DNA from: Achatina immaculata
Taxonomy: Eukaryota; Mollusca; Gastropoda; Stylommatophora; Achatinidae
Length of the DNA stretch: 64,000 nt
Assembly (NCBI GenBank): GCA_009760885.1
Contig: CM019696.1
Span: 47,020,517 to 47,084,516, forward strand
Reading direction: 5' to 3'
The notes beneath the pieces were generated by a model that did no database searches, was not told the origin of the DNA, and saw only the letters and a list, made by a program, of their open reading frames with translations. The position numbers and the translations under genes are program-made. Below, one piece after another: positions 44,340 through 55,993 of the stretch (positions are counted from its first letter, which is position 1; every line of letters begins with the position of its first letter).

Positions 44340-44525
44340 AATGGATCTTTTAACTTATGCTAGAATGGACAGAGACTTTTAGCTCCACTACCTAGAAACT
44401 AGGGGAATTTTACTGCCGGAGGATTAACGAGAAAATATCCCCGGGGTACTTCTGGTGGGATTCGAAGCCGCATCCTCCATCAGCCATGGCGAGCTCTAAC
44501 CCTTGAGCCCAGGCGGGCATTATGC
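44340..44525 (-). mobile_element. tRNA-derived SINE
   Basis: The minus-strand head is ATGCCCGCCTGGGCTCAAGG then GTTAGAGCTCG (box A region), with GCGGCTTCGAATCCCACC (box B) about 30 bp on. The body continues AAAATTCCCCTAGTTTCTAG. No target duplication found. Confidence 0.7.
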
Positions 44526-45699
44526 ATCCGCTGATACCGACTTTACTGTCCTGGCGTTTAGATCGTTCTCAGATCTGTCTTAAGATGAACTCTTACTCTC
44601 CCTGTGGCACTCAAATACAGGAATCAGACAGAGAGAAAACAGGAGCAGTTAATATTTAACTGAATACACTCAGTTCTTAAAGGAAGGTAGAGGGCGCTGC
44701 AGAAAAGGTCATTCTTCCGTTATTTTAGTCCACAAGACGGCTTTGAGAGAGCAAAAGCCTAGAGTGTCTGTCTTATGAACGAGGAAGGGGAAGCCGGCGA
44801 GGCAGTCGAGAAGACAATTGACCCAGGAAATCACCGTTACTCTAAACACCACACTCAATGAAGACATTCTGGCTGGTAAAACATGAGGTTTTCAGACTGT
44901 CTGCGAAGAGCATCCACCATGAGTGAAAGCCTTTTCCGTTAATTTTACAGCAATTTTAGTTCATTCTTATCAGTTATGTTGATAAGCAGCAGATATTTCA
45001 GTATGAAGTCACACATTACCGAGAGCCTGGTAATTTATACCTGTGCTTTGTTACATTTTCTTCTCTAACCTTTCAATGTTTGAACTCCCGCCTCCTGCAT
45101 AGCACTTAATCTTGAACCACATCCTAGCCACACAGCCACTAATATTCTCCTTCTTCTTCGCTGTCCTAGAACTGCGAGCTGGTGTTCTTTTCAGCCCATG
45201 CGATGAAGATGTGGCACAGTATTGTTGAACTAGGAGCGGGTTGTGCCGGCTATATTTTTTTCTGTCCCTTAATGAAGCTAAAAAAGCACGAACTATTAAA
45301 TACTTCTTTAACAAACTCCACCACCTTGGGAACTACGCCAGGCCTGACCTGTTACCGGGGAGTACAAACGAAGATATGGGACAGGTTCTTGGTCAGCGAT
45401 GATTCCCCAGCCCTGACGCTAGCATGTCAGCGATGAATGGCTGGTTGCCACATGGGACAGCGTGTTAGAAGTGACAGCTAGAATTATGCGAATTGATCTT
45501 TTGAAATATTAATTTTGAAACGACAAAATTCAAACACGAAAACCTTTTTTCCTCTAAATCTTATCTTTCCTGGTTGCCAAGGTAACGGTACGCTCAGGTG
45601 AGATGAGACAGGGAGTTGGAAGTCTGTAGGGGTTCTCTCATTTTCAGAGGGAAGGTAGTAGATGAAGGAGGAATGGTTAATCAAAGTTACCCGGGAAGT
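44526..45699. other. Unannotated region
   Basis: No gene or repeat recognised in about 1.2 kb. Short open frames (45051-45314, 45182-45436, 45484-45708) lack family signatures. Confidence 0.45.
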
Positions 45700-45759
45700 T
45701 TCTACCATGCTGTAAAATACCTCTCACAAACCCTGAATGTGGCTTCACTTCGTGAGTAG

Positions 45760-46275
45760 GTGTGGCAGTATTTTGTCAGGGACAGCTATCCTTAAGACAG
45801 CTCTGGGTTTATCGCTTTTGAAGATAGAGTGATCGTCCTTGTTGTCTAGAACATTCTAGAGCGTCTACGTCATGTCATTGGCCTTTTCTGATTGGCTGGC
45901 GGAAAGCAGAAAACTTGGGTCATATGATTTGGAAGTGAAGTGAGAAAGTTGTGTTAACGTCGCCTGTGTTAGATATGTTCCTGTGTTAGTACTGAAGCGT
46001 GTAGTTAGATGAAAGTTATAGATTCTTATGGCGCTAGTTTAGGTTTTGCTGGCTAGCAGCCCTGAGTCTTACTCGTAATAGAGTTCTGTATAGCTGCAGT
46101 CGTCATTTTATATATTTCGTCTGTTCAGTTCATCTTCGTCATCATCACGTTCCATGTAATAAACGGTTGCGAGTGTTAGGAAAAGCGGTCTTTATTGGTA
46201 ATCCTATGTGCCAGTTTGTGTTCGTCCTGGATTTGTCCTGGGTTTGTCCTGTAAGGAGAATATCACTACAGGGAA
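45760..46275 (+). promoter_or_regulatory. Candidate promoter or solo LTR with heat-shock-like element
   Basis: Contains AGAACATTCTAGAG (45849-45862), close to the GAAnnTTCnnGAA heat-shock element. An inverted CCAAT box, TGATTGGCTGG, lies at about 45890, a TATA-like TTTTATATATTT at about 46106, and AATAAA at about 46160. TATA followed closely by a poly-A signal is the order seen in LTRs. No terminal TG..CA pair with target duplication was proven and no coding region lies beside it. Confidence 0.3.
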
Positions 46276-46795
46276 TGTTCATCGTGTTGTTATTGCATAT
46301 CTGCAACGTAGCCACACCACAATAAGACACAGTGAAAACACTAAAAAGAAAAAGAAAAGCCAAACAAAAATTACTACTTCACAGGATTCTAAACTACTAC
46401 GATTCTAATGTTTTAACTGTCTATCAAATAATTTTACTTTTGTACGCGTACTCCCTTTTGGGAAATAATTTTAAATTATTCTCTTCACTTTCCTCTCTGT
46501 GGTTTTTTTTTTCCTTTCGTTTGCCTGCAAGCTCCCAGCAGTTGAAACCCGGGACGTTGTGTACTTCACCCAAAAGCCGAAGTCCGAGAAACAGTGGCTG
46601 TATTGATCATCAGTTGCTCTACAGTTTTCTCGTCACATAATTTCCCAAGATCCTCGTGGGAAGAAGTGAACTGTTCCATGTCGTTGATGCTCAGATGGCT
46701 ATTTTGTAATTGAATCTTGGATTTTAGAACATCATTTGGTTTAGGGCGTTAGTGTCAGACAGTCTCCTTCTGGAGTTTCTGAAGGTTTCAAGGAA
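46276..46795. other. Unannotated region
   Basis: No gene recognised. Confidence 0.4.
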
Positions 46796-46797
46796 GA

Positions 46798-47148
46798 TGC
46801 CTCAGAAAAATGTCAAGAATACACTGGCAAGAACACGTGACAATTGAGGAAATAATCAAACGAACAGGCATTGAGAACATTACTAAAGAGGTCAAAAGAC
46901 GAAGATAGTAAGGGCTGGGCCATATACTACGAATAGAAATAACAAGACCTCCCTGTACCGCCCTGACTTGGACGCCTCAAAGGAAAAGAAAGAGGGGCAG
47001 GCCATTAGGAACATGGAGATGCACAATACAGGAAGAACTAAAGGAAGCGGGAAAGAAATGGTTTGAGGTATCTCTACTTGCTCAAGACAGTACTGGCTTG
47101 GGAACCTTTTTCTTTGATGCCTTATGTTCCACTGAGAGTACAGAGGAC

Positions 47149-47198
<50 letters not shown>
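46798..47198 (+). mobile_element. LINE family E, 5'-truncated, with (GAT)n tail
   Basis: The plus strand reads WQEHVTIEEIIKRTGIENIT, KEVKRRR-stop-GLGHILRIE, TPQRKRKRGRPLGTWRCTIQ, EELKEAGKKWFEVSLLAQDS and FDALCSTESTED. It runs into a TGA microsatellite (47151-47198). Motifs match the post-RT region of endonuclease-type LINEs. One stop and frame changes show it is dead. Confidence 0.82.
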
Positions 47199-47200
<2 letters not shown>

Positions 47201-47335
47201 TCTAGTTGTCTTATCCTCAGTGTGCGCAGTGACGTTAATGACATTTCTTCTCTCATTGAGTTGACCTATTAACAGCCACTTGTAAATGTTGTGTTCACTT
47301 GTTACGTTTAACACCGCTTACCTTTTACGTTTAAC

Positions 47336-47336
<1 letters not shown>

Positions 47337-47372
<36 letters not shown>
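47337..47372. repeat. (GT)n microsatellite
   Basis: About 17 GT dinucleotides. Confidence 0.97.
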
Positions 47373-47376
<4 letters not shown>

Positions 47377-47599
47377 GTAGCGTTTACCTGTTAAGTTTAA
47401 CAGAGTTGTGTACGTATAGTGTTTACGTAGGAACAATTTTATATTAACAATTTATTTAACTGTTAAGTTTAATTACATTCTGCGAATATATTGTTTCTCT
47501 GGTTTGTGAATTTCGAGTATTCTAGCATTTCATATCTTTTGACCCGTTGGTTCTTTCTTTCCTGAAGGAAGCATAATTTCGTGAAACATTCTCTGATAT

Positions 47600-47870
47600 G
47601 GACTGAAGTCTTATGCTTCTATCATTTCGAGATAAATCCCCCATACGTGGGTGTTCCTTTTGTCTGGCTGTTTTGTCTCTGAATTCTGTGATACAACTTT
47701 TCTGGAACCAGCTACCAAGAGTATACTTGACAGCCCAGCTACTATTAAAGCCAGACACCCACCTGCTTAAAGAACGTCTTCATTTACTTAAAAGGGATCT
47801 CATAAATGGGACACGCATGTGCCAGGTATTTCACTTTTATCTCCTGTTAGCTTTTCAAGATACTTAATTA
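47600..47870 (+). mobile_element. Possible LINE C-terminal tail
   Basis: The open frame has NSVIQLFWNQLPRVYLTAQL and LLKPDTHLLKERLHLLK, like the WNxLPxxxRxAxxLxxFKxxLK tail of CR1-type reverse transcriptases. Only the tail is present, so the call is tentative. Confidence 0.35.
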
Positions 47871-47879
47871 TCTTCACAC

Positions 47880-49745
47880 GTCCCTAGTTCAGTCTGTGAG
47901 AAAGCAGAATTTGTTTACACCGTCACGCCGGAGTACATCTGGCCATGCATTCACAAAGTCTACTGTCGGTTTCATGTCTCTGAAAGCTGCCAGATAGCAC
48001 TACGTTTTATTTATGTTATTTTCTGTTTGGTTGAAAAAAAAGGACAAACTGGTATTTCAGTATCCCGCTCAAACTGCCCTTCACATTTCTTGCGAAACTG
48101 AAGGAAAATACGTTCAACTGCGATCGTCTTTCCAGCATGGACAGCTCTCGATCGATTCTGTTTTTATAACGCATTATCGTTAGCGACGCGTTTCTCGGTA
48201 AGTTTTATGTAATTACCTGTTTTTAGCTTCCGAGATTCATCGAAAAAGCTGTCAGTTTGCCTGGATAAGCATCTGTTCCTTCTCGTGAATCCAACAGTCG
48301 TACAGCGAGCTCCGTGCGCGGAGAACAAAGTACATGTTTTTTTTTTTGCTTTCTTCTCTCCACAGACTTAAATCTTCTCCTGCCAGAGAGGAAAGTATTT
48401 ACGCAGATTATACTACGTCTTACACGTCATTTTGGAATTACAAATTACATTCTGTAAGGAAATTGTTTTCTGAGAAACTGGCCTTTTGTTCTAGATTTAT
48501 GAGACTCCTAGTGGGGTAGTTCTTGGGTCGGCAACTGTCGAAGATCGCAAGAGAGCACTTTGTTTTAAATGGCGTCATTTATGGAATATGAAAAGCATCA
48601 GATCTAGCTTATTCAGCGAACCTCCCTGAACTTTCTGACTAACACTGTCACCTGGATACAGATTTTTTTTCCCCTGTGATCGAGCTGAAAGGATTTCTTA
48701 AATAAATAGTAGTGACCATGACAAAAATGACGGTTTAAAAGAACGAAAACAGGAATTTTTACTAACTGTGACACCTGGTGCCGCGTCCATAGGCTTATCA
48801 CACCTCCAAAATATCGGTTGATGTTTGCTTTGAAGAAAATTCCCCCCCCCCCAAAAAAAAAAAAAGAATACTCGACGGACACTGGTACCTCAGATCTTTC
48901 CTCAGGGTGGGATCGTCAACTTGAGATGTATGATGGCAATGATGAAACCTCGTCACTAATAAGGAATGCAGGTGATCTGCCATGATTATTTGAATTATAA
49001 GATGAAATGTACATGCCCGACATGAAAATCTCCGTGACTGGAATTTTGAATCCACTTGTGCCTTCTTTTAACAAATCAGCTGCTAATCTAGTCATCACAA
49101 AATCAAAATACATTTGTTGTACTGTCAAGAACTTTTAAACCACCAGTTTAAGCTGAATCGTTCTCTTACAGAAGCATGAAGCGACAGACCTAGAAAATTA
49201 TATAGTTGGAAAGTATGTTTTGAAATCGATTCTAACATCGAGAGATTGGATAATATATGCTGTGTACCCCATACTGACATAGATATATTGGATATTATAT
49301 ATTCTGTGTCGCATAACTGAAATATACAAGTATGATAATACATGATTTTTTGTTGCATACTGACTTCAGATGATTGTTAGCTCTACCCAGGTGTAAAAAT
49401 AGGTTATATAATATCAGTTCGAGTTGTGGATAGTTTCATTCTCAGCAGTTCGTGTGTTACAAGTGGATTGTATAGGACATGACTATCATCAGCAACGTTA
49501 CATGTGACGGGTTACTGTAAGTCATGTCTTTCATCAACAGTTTTACGTGTAACGTAACTGGATTAGTAACTTACAGTCAGTTCCATGAACGATGCGATCT
49601 CTGCTTGAATTTATCCCTCTGTGCCGATACTTGTAACAACATTTTCCTGTCGAGATAATTCTTTTCTTCTTATACTTAATAGCATACTTTTTCGCTTTTT
49701 TTGACATTTCCATAGTTTACTATATTTTACGCTAAGCGGAAATGT
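47880..49745. other. Unannotated region, the longest without a recognised feature
   Basis: About 1.9 kb. A C10-A13 run lies at 48841-48863. Minus-strand frames at 48613-49358 are short and unassigned. If host coding exons exist in this window, this is one place they could hide, but nothing supports one. Confidence 0.45.
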
Positions 49746-49749
49746 TTCG

Positions 49750-51990
49750 ATGTGTGTGTCCAGGCTAATCCTGCTTGGTCTGCTACATTATTTCACTGAA
49801 TGTCCTGGTTAATTCTACCTGCACTGTTACATTACTTCATTGTGTATGGCTAGGATAATCCTACCTGTTCTACATTATTTCACTATGTGTGTCTAGGATA
49901 ATCCTACTTGTTCTACATTATTTCACTATGTGTGTCTAGGATAATCCTACCTGTTCTACATTATTTCACTATGTGTGTCTAGGATAATCCTACTTGTTCT
50001 ACATTATTTCACTATGTGTGTCTAGGATAATCCTACCTGTTCTACATTATTTCACTATGTGTGTCTAGGATAATCCTACTTGTTCTACATTATTTCACTA
50101 TGTGTGTCTAGGATAATCCTACCTGTTCTACATTATTTCACTATGTGTGTCTAGGATAATCCTACTTGTTCTACATTATTTCACTATGTGTGTCTAGGAT
50201 AATCCTACTTGTTCTACATTATTTCACTATGTGTGTCTAGGATAATCCTACTTGTTCTACATTATTTCACTATGTGTGTCTAGGATAATCCAGCCTGTTC
50301 TCCTACATTATTTCACTATGTGTGTCTAGGATAATCCTACCTGTTCTCCTACATTATTTCACTATGTGTGTCTAGGATAATCCTACCTGTTCTGCTACAT
50401 TATTTCACTATGTGTGTCTAGGATAATCCTACTTGTTCTACATTATTTCACTATGTGTGTCTAGGATAATCCTACCTGTTCTCCTACATTATTTCACTAT
50501 GTGTGTCTAGGATAATCCTACCTGTTCTCCTACATTATTTCACTATGTGTGTCTAGGATAATCCTACCTGTTCTCCTACATTATTTCACTATGTGTGTCT
50601 AGGATAATCCTACCTGTTCTGCTACATTATTTCACTATGTGTGTCTAGGATAATCCTACCTGTTCTCCTACATTATTTCACTATGTGTGTCTAGGATAAT
50701 CCTACCTGTTCTGCTACATTATTTCACTATGTGTGTCTAGGATAATCCTACTTGTTCTACATTATTTCACTATGTGTGTCTAGGATAATCCTACCTGTTC
50801 TCCTACATTATTTCACTATGTGTGTCTAGGATAATCCTACCTGTTCTCCTACATTATTTCACTATGTGTGTCTAGGATAATCCTACCTGTTCTCCTACAT
50901 TATTTCACTATGTGTGTCTAGGATAATCCTACCTGTTCTGCTACATTATTTCACTATGTGTGTCTAGGATAATCCTACCTGTTCTCCTACATTATTTCAC
51001 TATGTGTGTCTAGGATAATCCTACCTGTTCTGCTACATTATTTCACTATGTGTGTCTAGGATAATCCTACCTGTTCTGCTACATTATTTCACTATGTGTG
51101 TCTAGGATAATCCTACCTGTTCTCCTACATTATTTCACTATGTGTGTCTAGGATAATCCAGCCTGTTCTCATACATTATTTCACTATGTGTGTCTAGGAT
51201 AATCCAGCCTGTTCTCATACATTATTTCACTATGTGTGTCTAGGATAATCCTACCTGTTCTGTTATATTATTTCACTATGTGCGTCTAGGATAATCCAGC
51301 CTGTTCTGTTATATTATTTCACTATGTGTGTCTAGGATAATCCTACCTGTTCTGTTATATTATTTCACTATGTGTGTCTAGGATAATCCAGCCTGTTCTG
51401 TTATATTATTTCACTATGTGTGTCTAGGATAATCCAGCCTGTTCTCATACATTGTTTCACTATGTGTGTCTAGGATAATCCTACCTGTTCTGTTACATTA
51501 TTTCACTACGTGTGTTTAGGTTATATACTATGTGTGCCAAGGACAATCCTACCTGTTCTGTTACATTATTTCACTACGTGTGTTTAGGTTATATACTATG
51601 TGTGCCAAGGACAATCCTACCTGTTCTGTTACATTATTTCACCATGTGTGTCCAGACTAATCCTACATGTTCTGCTACATTATTTCACCATGTGTGTCCA
51701 GACTAATCCTACCTGTTCTGTTACATTATTTCACCATGTGTGTCCAGACTAATCCTACCTGTTCTGTTACATTATTTCACCATGTGTGTCCAGACTAATC
51801 CTACATGTTCTGCTACATTACTTCGCTGTGTGTGTCCAGACTAATCCTACATGTTCTGCTACATTACTTCGCTGTGTGTGTCCAGGATAATCCTGCCCAT
51901 AATGTTACATTACTCTACCGTTTGTGTCCACGCCTACCCTCACTGCATTGCTACATTACTTCACCATGTTTCTATATACTGTTCTACTTG
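49750..51990. repeat. Large minisatellite, 43/46-bp unit, about 49 copies
   Basis: The unit contains TATGTGTGTCTAGGATAATC, CTACCTGTTCTCCTACATTA and TTTCAC. Two lengths coexist: 46 bp, and 43 bp lacking a three-base insert (TTCTACATT instead of TTCTCCTACATT). The left part alternates CTTGTTC and CCTGTTC units. A seven-unit, 319-bp block starting at 50431 is repeated at 50750. The right part (51500 onward) is diverged, with CCAGACTAATCC. Confidence 0.97.
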
Positions 51991-52860
51991 CCTCCACAAT
52001 GATATTAACCCTTTCTTGCCCGATCTACGAAATGTGAAAACAGGACCAATACTCGTGGATTACAAAGCTTAAAACAGTAAGGCAAAGAGACTAGGAGTGG
52101 AAACCACGGGGATTATTTGGGCCTGTACATTTTCTTCAGCAGGGTCCACAGCGTTTCTCACCCCCTATATTCTGAAGAAATACCCGAAGGAACGTAGACA
52201 TTTATAGAAATATTGATAGAAATCGTCGATATTTTCATCTTATCTACTTCTTCTTTTGATGCTACTTCCGTTATTGCAAGCCAGGCTCTTCACATTCCTC
52301 GGGCTTTTCATTGTCTGCATGTTTCTGCCACATGTCTTAAATCTTGGTGAGCGTTTCTCAGTTATGCCCGCACAGAGTTCTAATTCATCAAAGCACAAGT
52401 GTGAGTGTTTATTAACCTTCACGGGTCCTTGGATGCTGAGAGCTTGTCCACGTTTATGGAAATCTGTGAACGATGATGTTCGTCTTCCGACTTTCGTTTC
52501 GTTTCATAACTTAAGTGGCTTTCATCTTTGCTTCCTGTTTCCACGGAGAGAGAATCTGTTTTCTTGGTGCTAGCAAACTACCCTTGCTTGTAGATATACA
52601 GATTACGTATGTCTTTTTTTAAGTATTAGTGCGTTACTTGTTTGTGCGTACAGAGAGTTAGTTTGGTTTTTTTTTTATAACAGGTGATAAATTACTTTCT
52701 GATACATGCAAAATATTTGTTTCTTTCCAAAGGCTGATTGGGAGAGCGAGGGGGTGGGGTGGGGTGGGGGGTAGAGAGAGAGAGAGAGAGAGAGATCATT
52801 TCCTAGCAGGTACATACAGAGTTTTTGGGTGGGTTTTTTTTCGAAAAGATCCAGTAAATT
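51991..52860. other. Mostly unannotated; possible LINE tail at 52340-52540
   Basis: On the plus strand, GERFSVMPAQSSNSSKHKCE and CPRLWKSVNDDVRLPTFVSF weakly resemble the RSFSxxAPxxWNxLPxxVRxxxxLxxFK tail of CR1-type LINEs. A GGGGT run and (GA)n lie at about 52749-52795. Confidence 0.3.
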
Positions 52861-53109
52861 ACTTGTTGAAAAGTGTGTGTTTTAGAAGGAGCAATAAAAC
52901 ACTTGTTGAAAAGTGTGTGTTTTAGAAGGAGCAATAAAACACTTGTTGAAAAGTGTGTGTTTTAGAAGGAGCAATAAAACACTTGTTGAAAAGTGTGTGT
53001 TTTAGAAGGAGCAATAAAACACTTGTTGAAAAGTGTGTGTTTTAGAAGGAGCAATAAAACACTTGTTGAAAAGTGTGTGTTTTAGAAGGAGCAATAAAAC
53101 ACTTGTTGA
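52861..53109. repeat. 40-bp minisatellite, 6.2 identical copies
   Basis: The unit ACTTGTTGAAAAGTGTGTGT + TTTAGAAGGAGCAATAAAAC shows no visible difference between copies. Each copy boundary holds an inverted repeat, AAACACTT-GTTGA-AAAGTGT. Diverged relatives of the unit lie to the left (52800-52860) and on the other side of the LINE at 57700-57850. Confidence 0.97.
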
Positions 53110-53547
53110 CATGTACGGAGCTTGTGTTTTTTCTTACATTTTACATCCTTCCTTACATAGGGCTCGAATGGTAGTGTCCCACGTTTTTTATGCGAGCTTT
53201 TCACCCTCATCGAGGGATTTTATGCTTATTAATTTGACCTCTCTTAAAAATGCCCTCTTTAGAATTTAACGTGGCTGACTTCTTTTTGTTCGGCCTGTTG
53301 TGTTCCACTTCATAGCTCGTTTTGGGATTCTCAGGCTGTTTCTTCTTATCACGTGACTGATATATGCCCATCTCATTTTTTGGGGCAGGTTGTTGTTTGC
53401 TCATCTGTCTTATCTATTGAGTTGTTCTTGAATTCGTTCCACATTATACAGAGTATTTTGCTTAGGCATTTGTTTCAAAAGAGTCTACTTTGTTGTCTAT
53501 TTCTTTTGTTGTTTTCCAATTTTCACATGCATAAATCAGGTTGAATA

Positions 53548-53810
53548 CTGACAACAATTATTGAGGAAAGACGCTGGCGATGGTTGAGACATGTGCTCCG
53601 AGTGACTGACAACTCACTACCAAAAATAGCACTAAGATGGACACCACAGGGGAGCAGAAGTAATGGTAGACCAAAAGAGACATGGAGAAGAACAACAGAA
53701 AGGATGTTGAGCAATAGAGGGCTCACCTGGGCAAGAGCAGAAAAAAAGGCGAAGGACAGGCATTTGTGGAAAACCCTTGCGGAAGCCCCATGTGCCCTGG
53801 GCACTTAAGG

Positions 53811-53849
<39 letters not shown>
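53548..53849 (+). mobile_element. LINE family B, 302-bp insertion with 15-bp target duplication
   Basis: AAATCAGGTTGAATA occurs at 53533-53547 and 53850-53864. The insert reads IIEERRWRWLRHVLRVTDNS, KIALRWTPQGSRSNGRPKET, WRRTTERMLSNRGLTWARAE and DRHLWKTLAEAPCALGT-stop, open throughout. It ends GGCACTTAAGGTTC plus (GA)n as the 3' tail. It sits antisense inside the LINE A element. Confidence 0.95.
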
Positions 53850-53858
<9 letters not shown>

Positions 53859-54319
53859 TGAATATTACATTTGAATTTACTAATCATAACTTGGTTTGTG
53901 TGCTTATAACTTTTGAATGCCATATGTTCTTTAGATTCTTGTTGAAGGTCAATGCTCCTTTTGCAATTCCAATTCTAACTTCTTTTCTGGAGTCACCATC
54001 CTGGTCTATGTAGTTGCAGAGGTATGCAAATTGGTGTACTTCTTCAACAGCTGTTCCTTCTACATTTATTTTCCCTTCTTGGTTAATGGGAAGTTTAATT
54101 ATTTTGGGGTTTTTTTTTCTTTGTTAATTTCAAGTTCTATTTTGCTTACCAGTTGTCACTGATAAGAGTTACGTCATCTGCAAAATCTAGATCTTCTAGT
54201 TGTGTCCCATGTCCCCAATCAATGACCGTTTTACCTGTGCAACATTTTTTCATGATCAAGTCTATGGCAATTCCAAAAAGTAAAGGAGATAATATAAAGC
54301 AGCATTTTCGTCTTTTCTA

Positions 54320-55195
54320 GAGGCGAATCATTGTACCTCTAATGATGTGTTCTTGATTGTTTTCTTCTTCTATGCTAATTGCTGAAATTGTTGACTTGTT
54401 GAAGACTTTGGTCTCTGTGATTGATCTAGCAGCCTCATTTCCGTTACATTGATTTTCTCTGTGTAACATTACATAACCCAGGAACAGTTAAGCTAGAGCT
54501 CATACACGCATGTGGGTTGTTTAGAGAAAGCATCTACACATGTCACCTCACAGTTGCGCTACAGCATAAATCAACGACCAGCTAACTCTGGGTACTACAA
54601 GAGAAATCAAATTTATTAATGAAAGCCATTTGTTGTGGATGTTGCCAGAATGGGAGTATGTGAAAGGGCTGATGAAGTTTTACAATACTATGAGATGGTG
54701 TCCAGACGACCTCTACTGCAACAAGATGATGAAGGACATTGCTTGTTACAGATATTCTACACTCGAAACTAATAAATCTGAGAAACGGTCCTAAAAAACA
54801 CAAATCTTGATAACCACTAAGTATTTCTATAAGGACAGACTACAATTTACTTACTATCATTACAAGAGCCCAGCTACTGCTAACTATCAAGGAAAACTCT
54901 GAATCTACATTTTTTAAGGGTTCTCACTTTGCCCGTCCTAACCGTTACGTTCCTACATGTCGTCTGCATATATTATCGCCTGCTTCTACCAACACTTTCA
55001 TGACAGGTACAAATGCGTGCAACTTTACAACGGATCTTCCCGCTGCATGCCCACGAATCCAAACTTAGCTCTCCTTATTATATATATCTAACCCTATTTC
55101 CTGATCCTATACCCTTACAAAAATGCATCCTTGTTCACGCCCGTTTCAATCTGGAATCATTCGCTCATTCCTTCTTCTGTGTTGACTCCACAAAC
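54320..55195. other. Unidentified block interrupting LINE A
   Basis: Lies between RT motif A (to about 55205) and the SP..LLF segment (54300) of the LINE A element, where only about 20 residues would be expected. No terminal repeats, target duplication or coding similarity were recognised. It could be one or more further insertions. Confidence 0.6.
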
Positions 55196-55617
55196 ATATC
55201 CATTGTAGAGATCCTTAATGATGTTGACAATTTTAGATGGTATTCCATATAGTCTTAAAATCCTCCACAATGAATCTCTGTGTGTGCTATCAAATGTCTT
55301 TTTAAAGTCTATGAAGTTCAGGATTAACGGCTTTTGCTATTCAATACGTTCTTCAAGTATTATTCTTAGAGTAAAGATCTGGTCCAGACAGTTTCTCCCT
55401 TTTCGAAATCCTGCTTGCTCTTCTCTCATTGCAGCATCCACTGTATCTTTAATTCTATTCAGAATAACTTCGCAAAATACTTTTGACACAACTGGTAGTA
55501 AGGGTACTCCTCTCCAGTTATTGCAATCGCTAAGGTTGCCTTTTTTTTTGGTATTTTAACAATAATTTCTTTTTTTTCCATTTAGAAGGGTCCTTTTCTT
55601 CTTTCCAAATTGTATTA

Positions 55618-55993
55618 ACCCTTTGTATCCTGAATTAATTTCCCTGTAATTTTTTCATTATTTTTTTATGTCATAAGGTAGTTTTTGGTGAGCAATGAGC
55701 ACGGAAAGAAGGAGATTAATTTTTATAAATATTTTCATGTTTGTTTTAAGGATGGAATTTACAAAGAGGAAAAAACTCAAGTTTTCAGAAAACTTGGCCA
55801 GTTTTGTTTGGCAGGACGGAAAAAAGTGCACTCCGTACGATGAAGAACAAATTTTCAGAGTGCTGGCCCTTTACTGGTTGTTTGATAGAAGGCTGTTCTA
55901 TTCCTTTGAGTATCATCAAGAATGATGTTTGCATTTATGAAATATTACAATTTAAACAAAGTGGTACTTGTGAGAACTGTCAGGATACAAAGG
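55618..55993. mobile_element. piggyBac-like non-autonomous element, 376 bp
   Basis: Perfect 15-bp terminal inverted repeats: CCCTTTGTATCCTGA at 55618-55632 and TCAGGATACAAAGGG at 55979-55993. The left end is preceded by TTAA (55614-55617). Across the insertion the LINE A frame reads ...YRE-VNTIWKEEKDPSKWK once TTAA is kept a single time, so TTAA was the target. On the right only A of the second TTAA remains. A TTAA target with CCC..GGG ends is typical of piggyBac-type elements. The 76-residue internal frame was not identified. Confidence 0.85.

Noticed and set aside
47880..49745. Host exons in the feature-poor stretch
   Set aside because: Short frames exist, but none shows a recognisable domain, and no convincing pair of splice sites could be assigned.
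49750..51990. CRISPR-like regular array
   Set aside because: Units are contiguous with no unique spacers, and the window is clearly eukaryotic. The same holds for all other arrays here.
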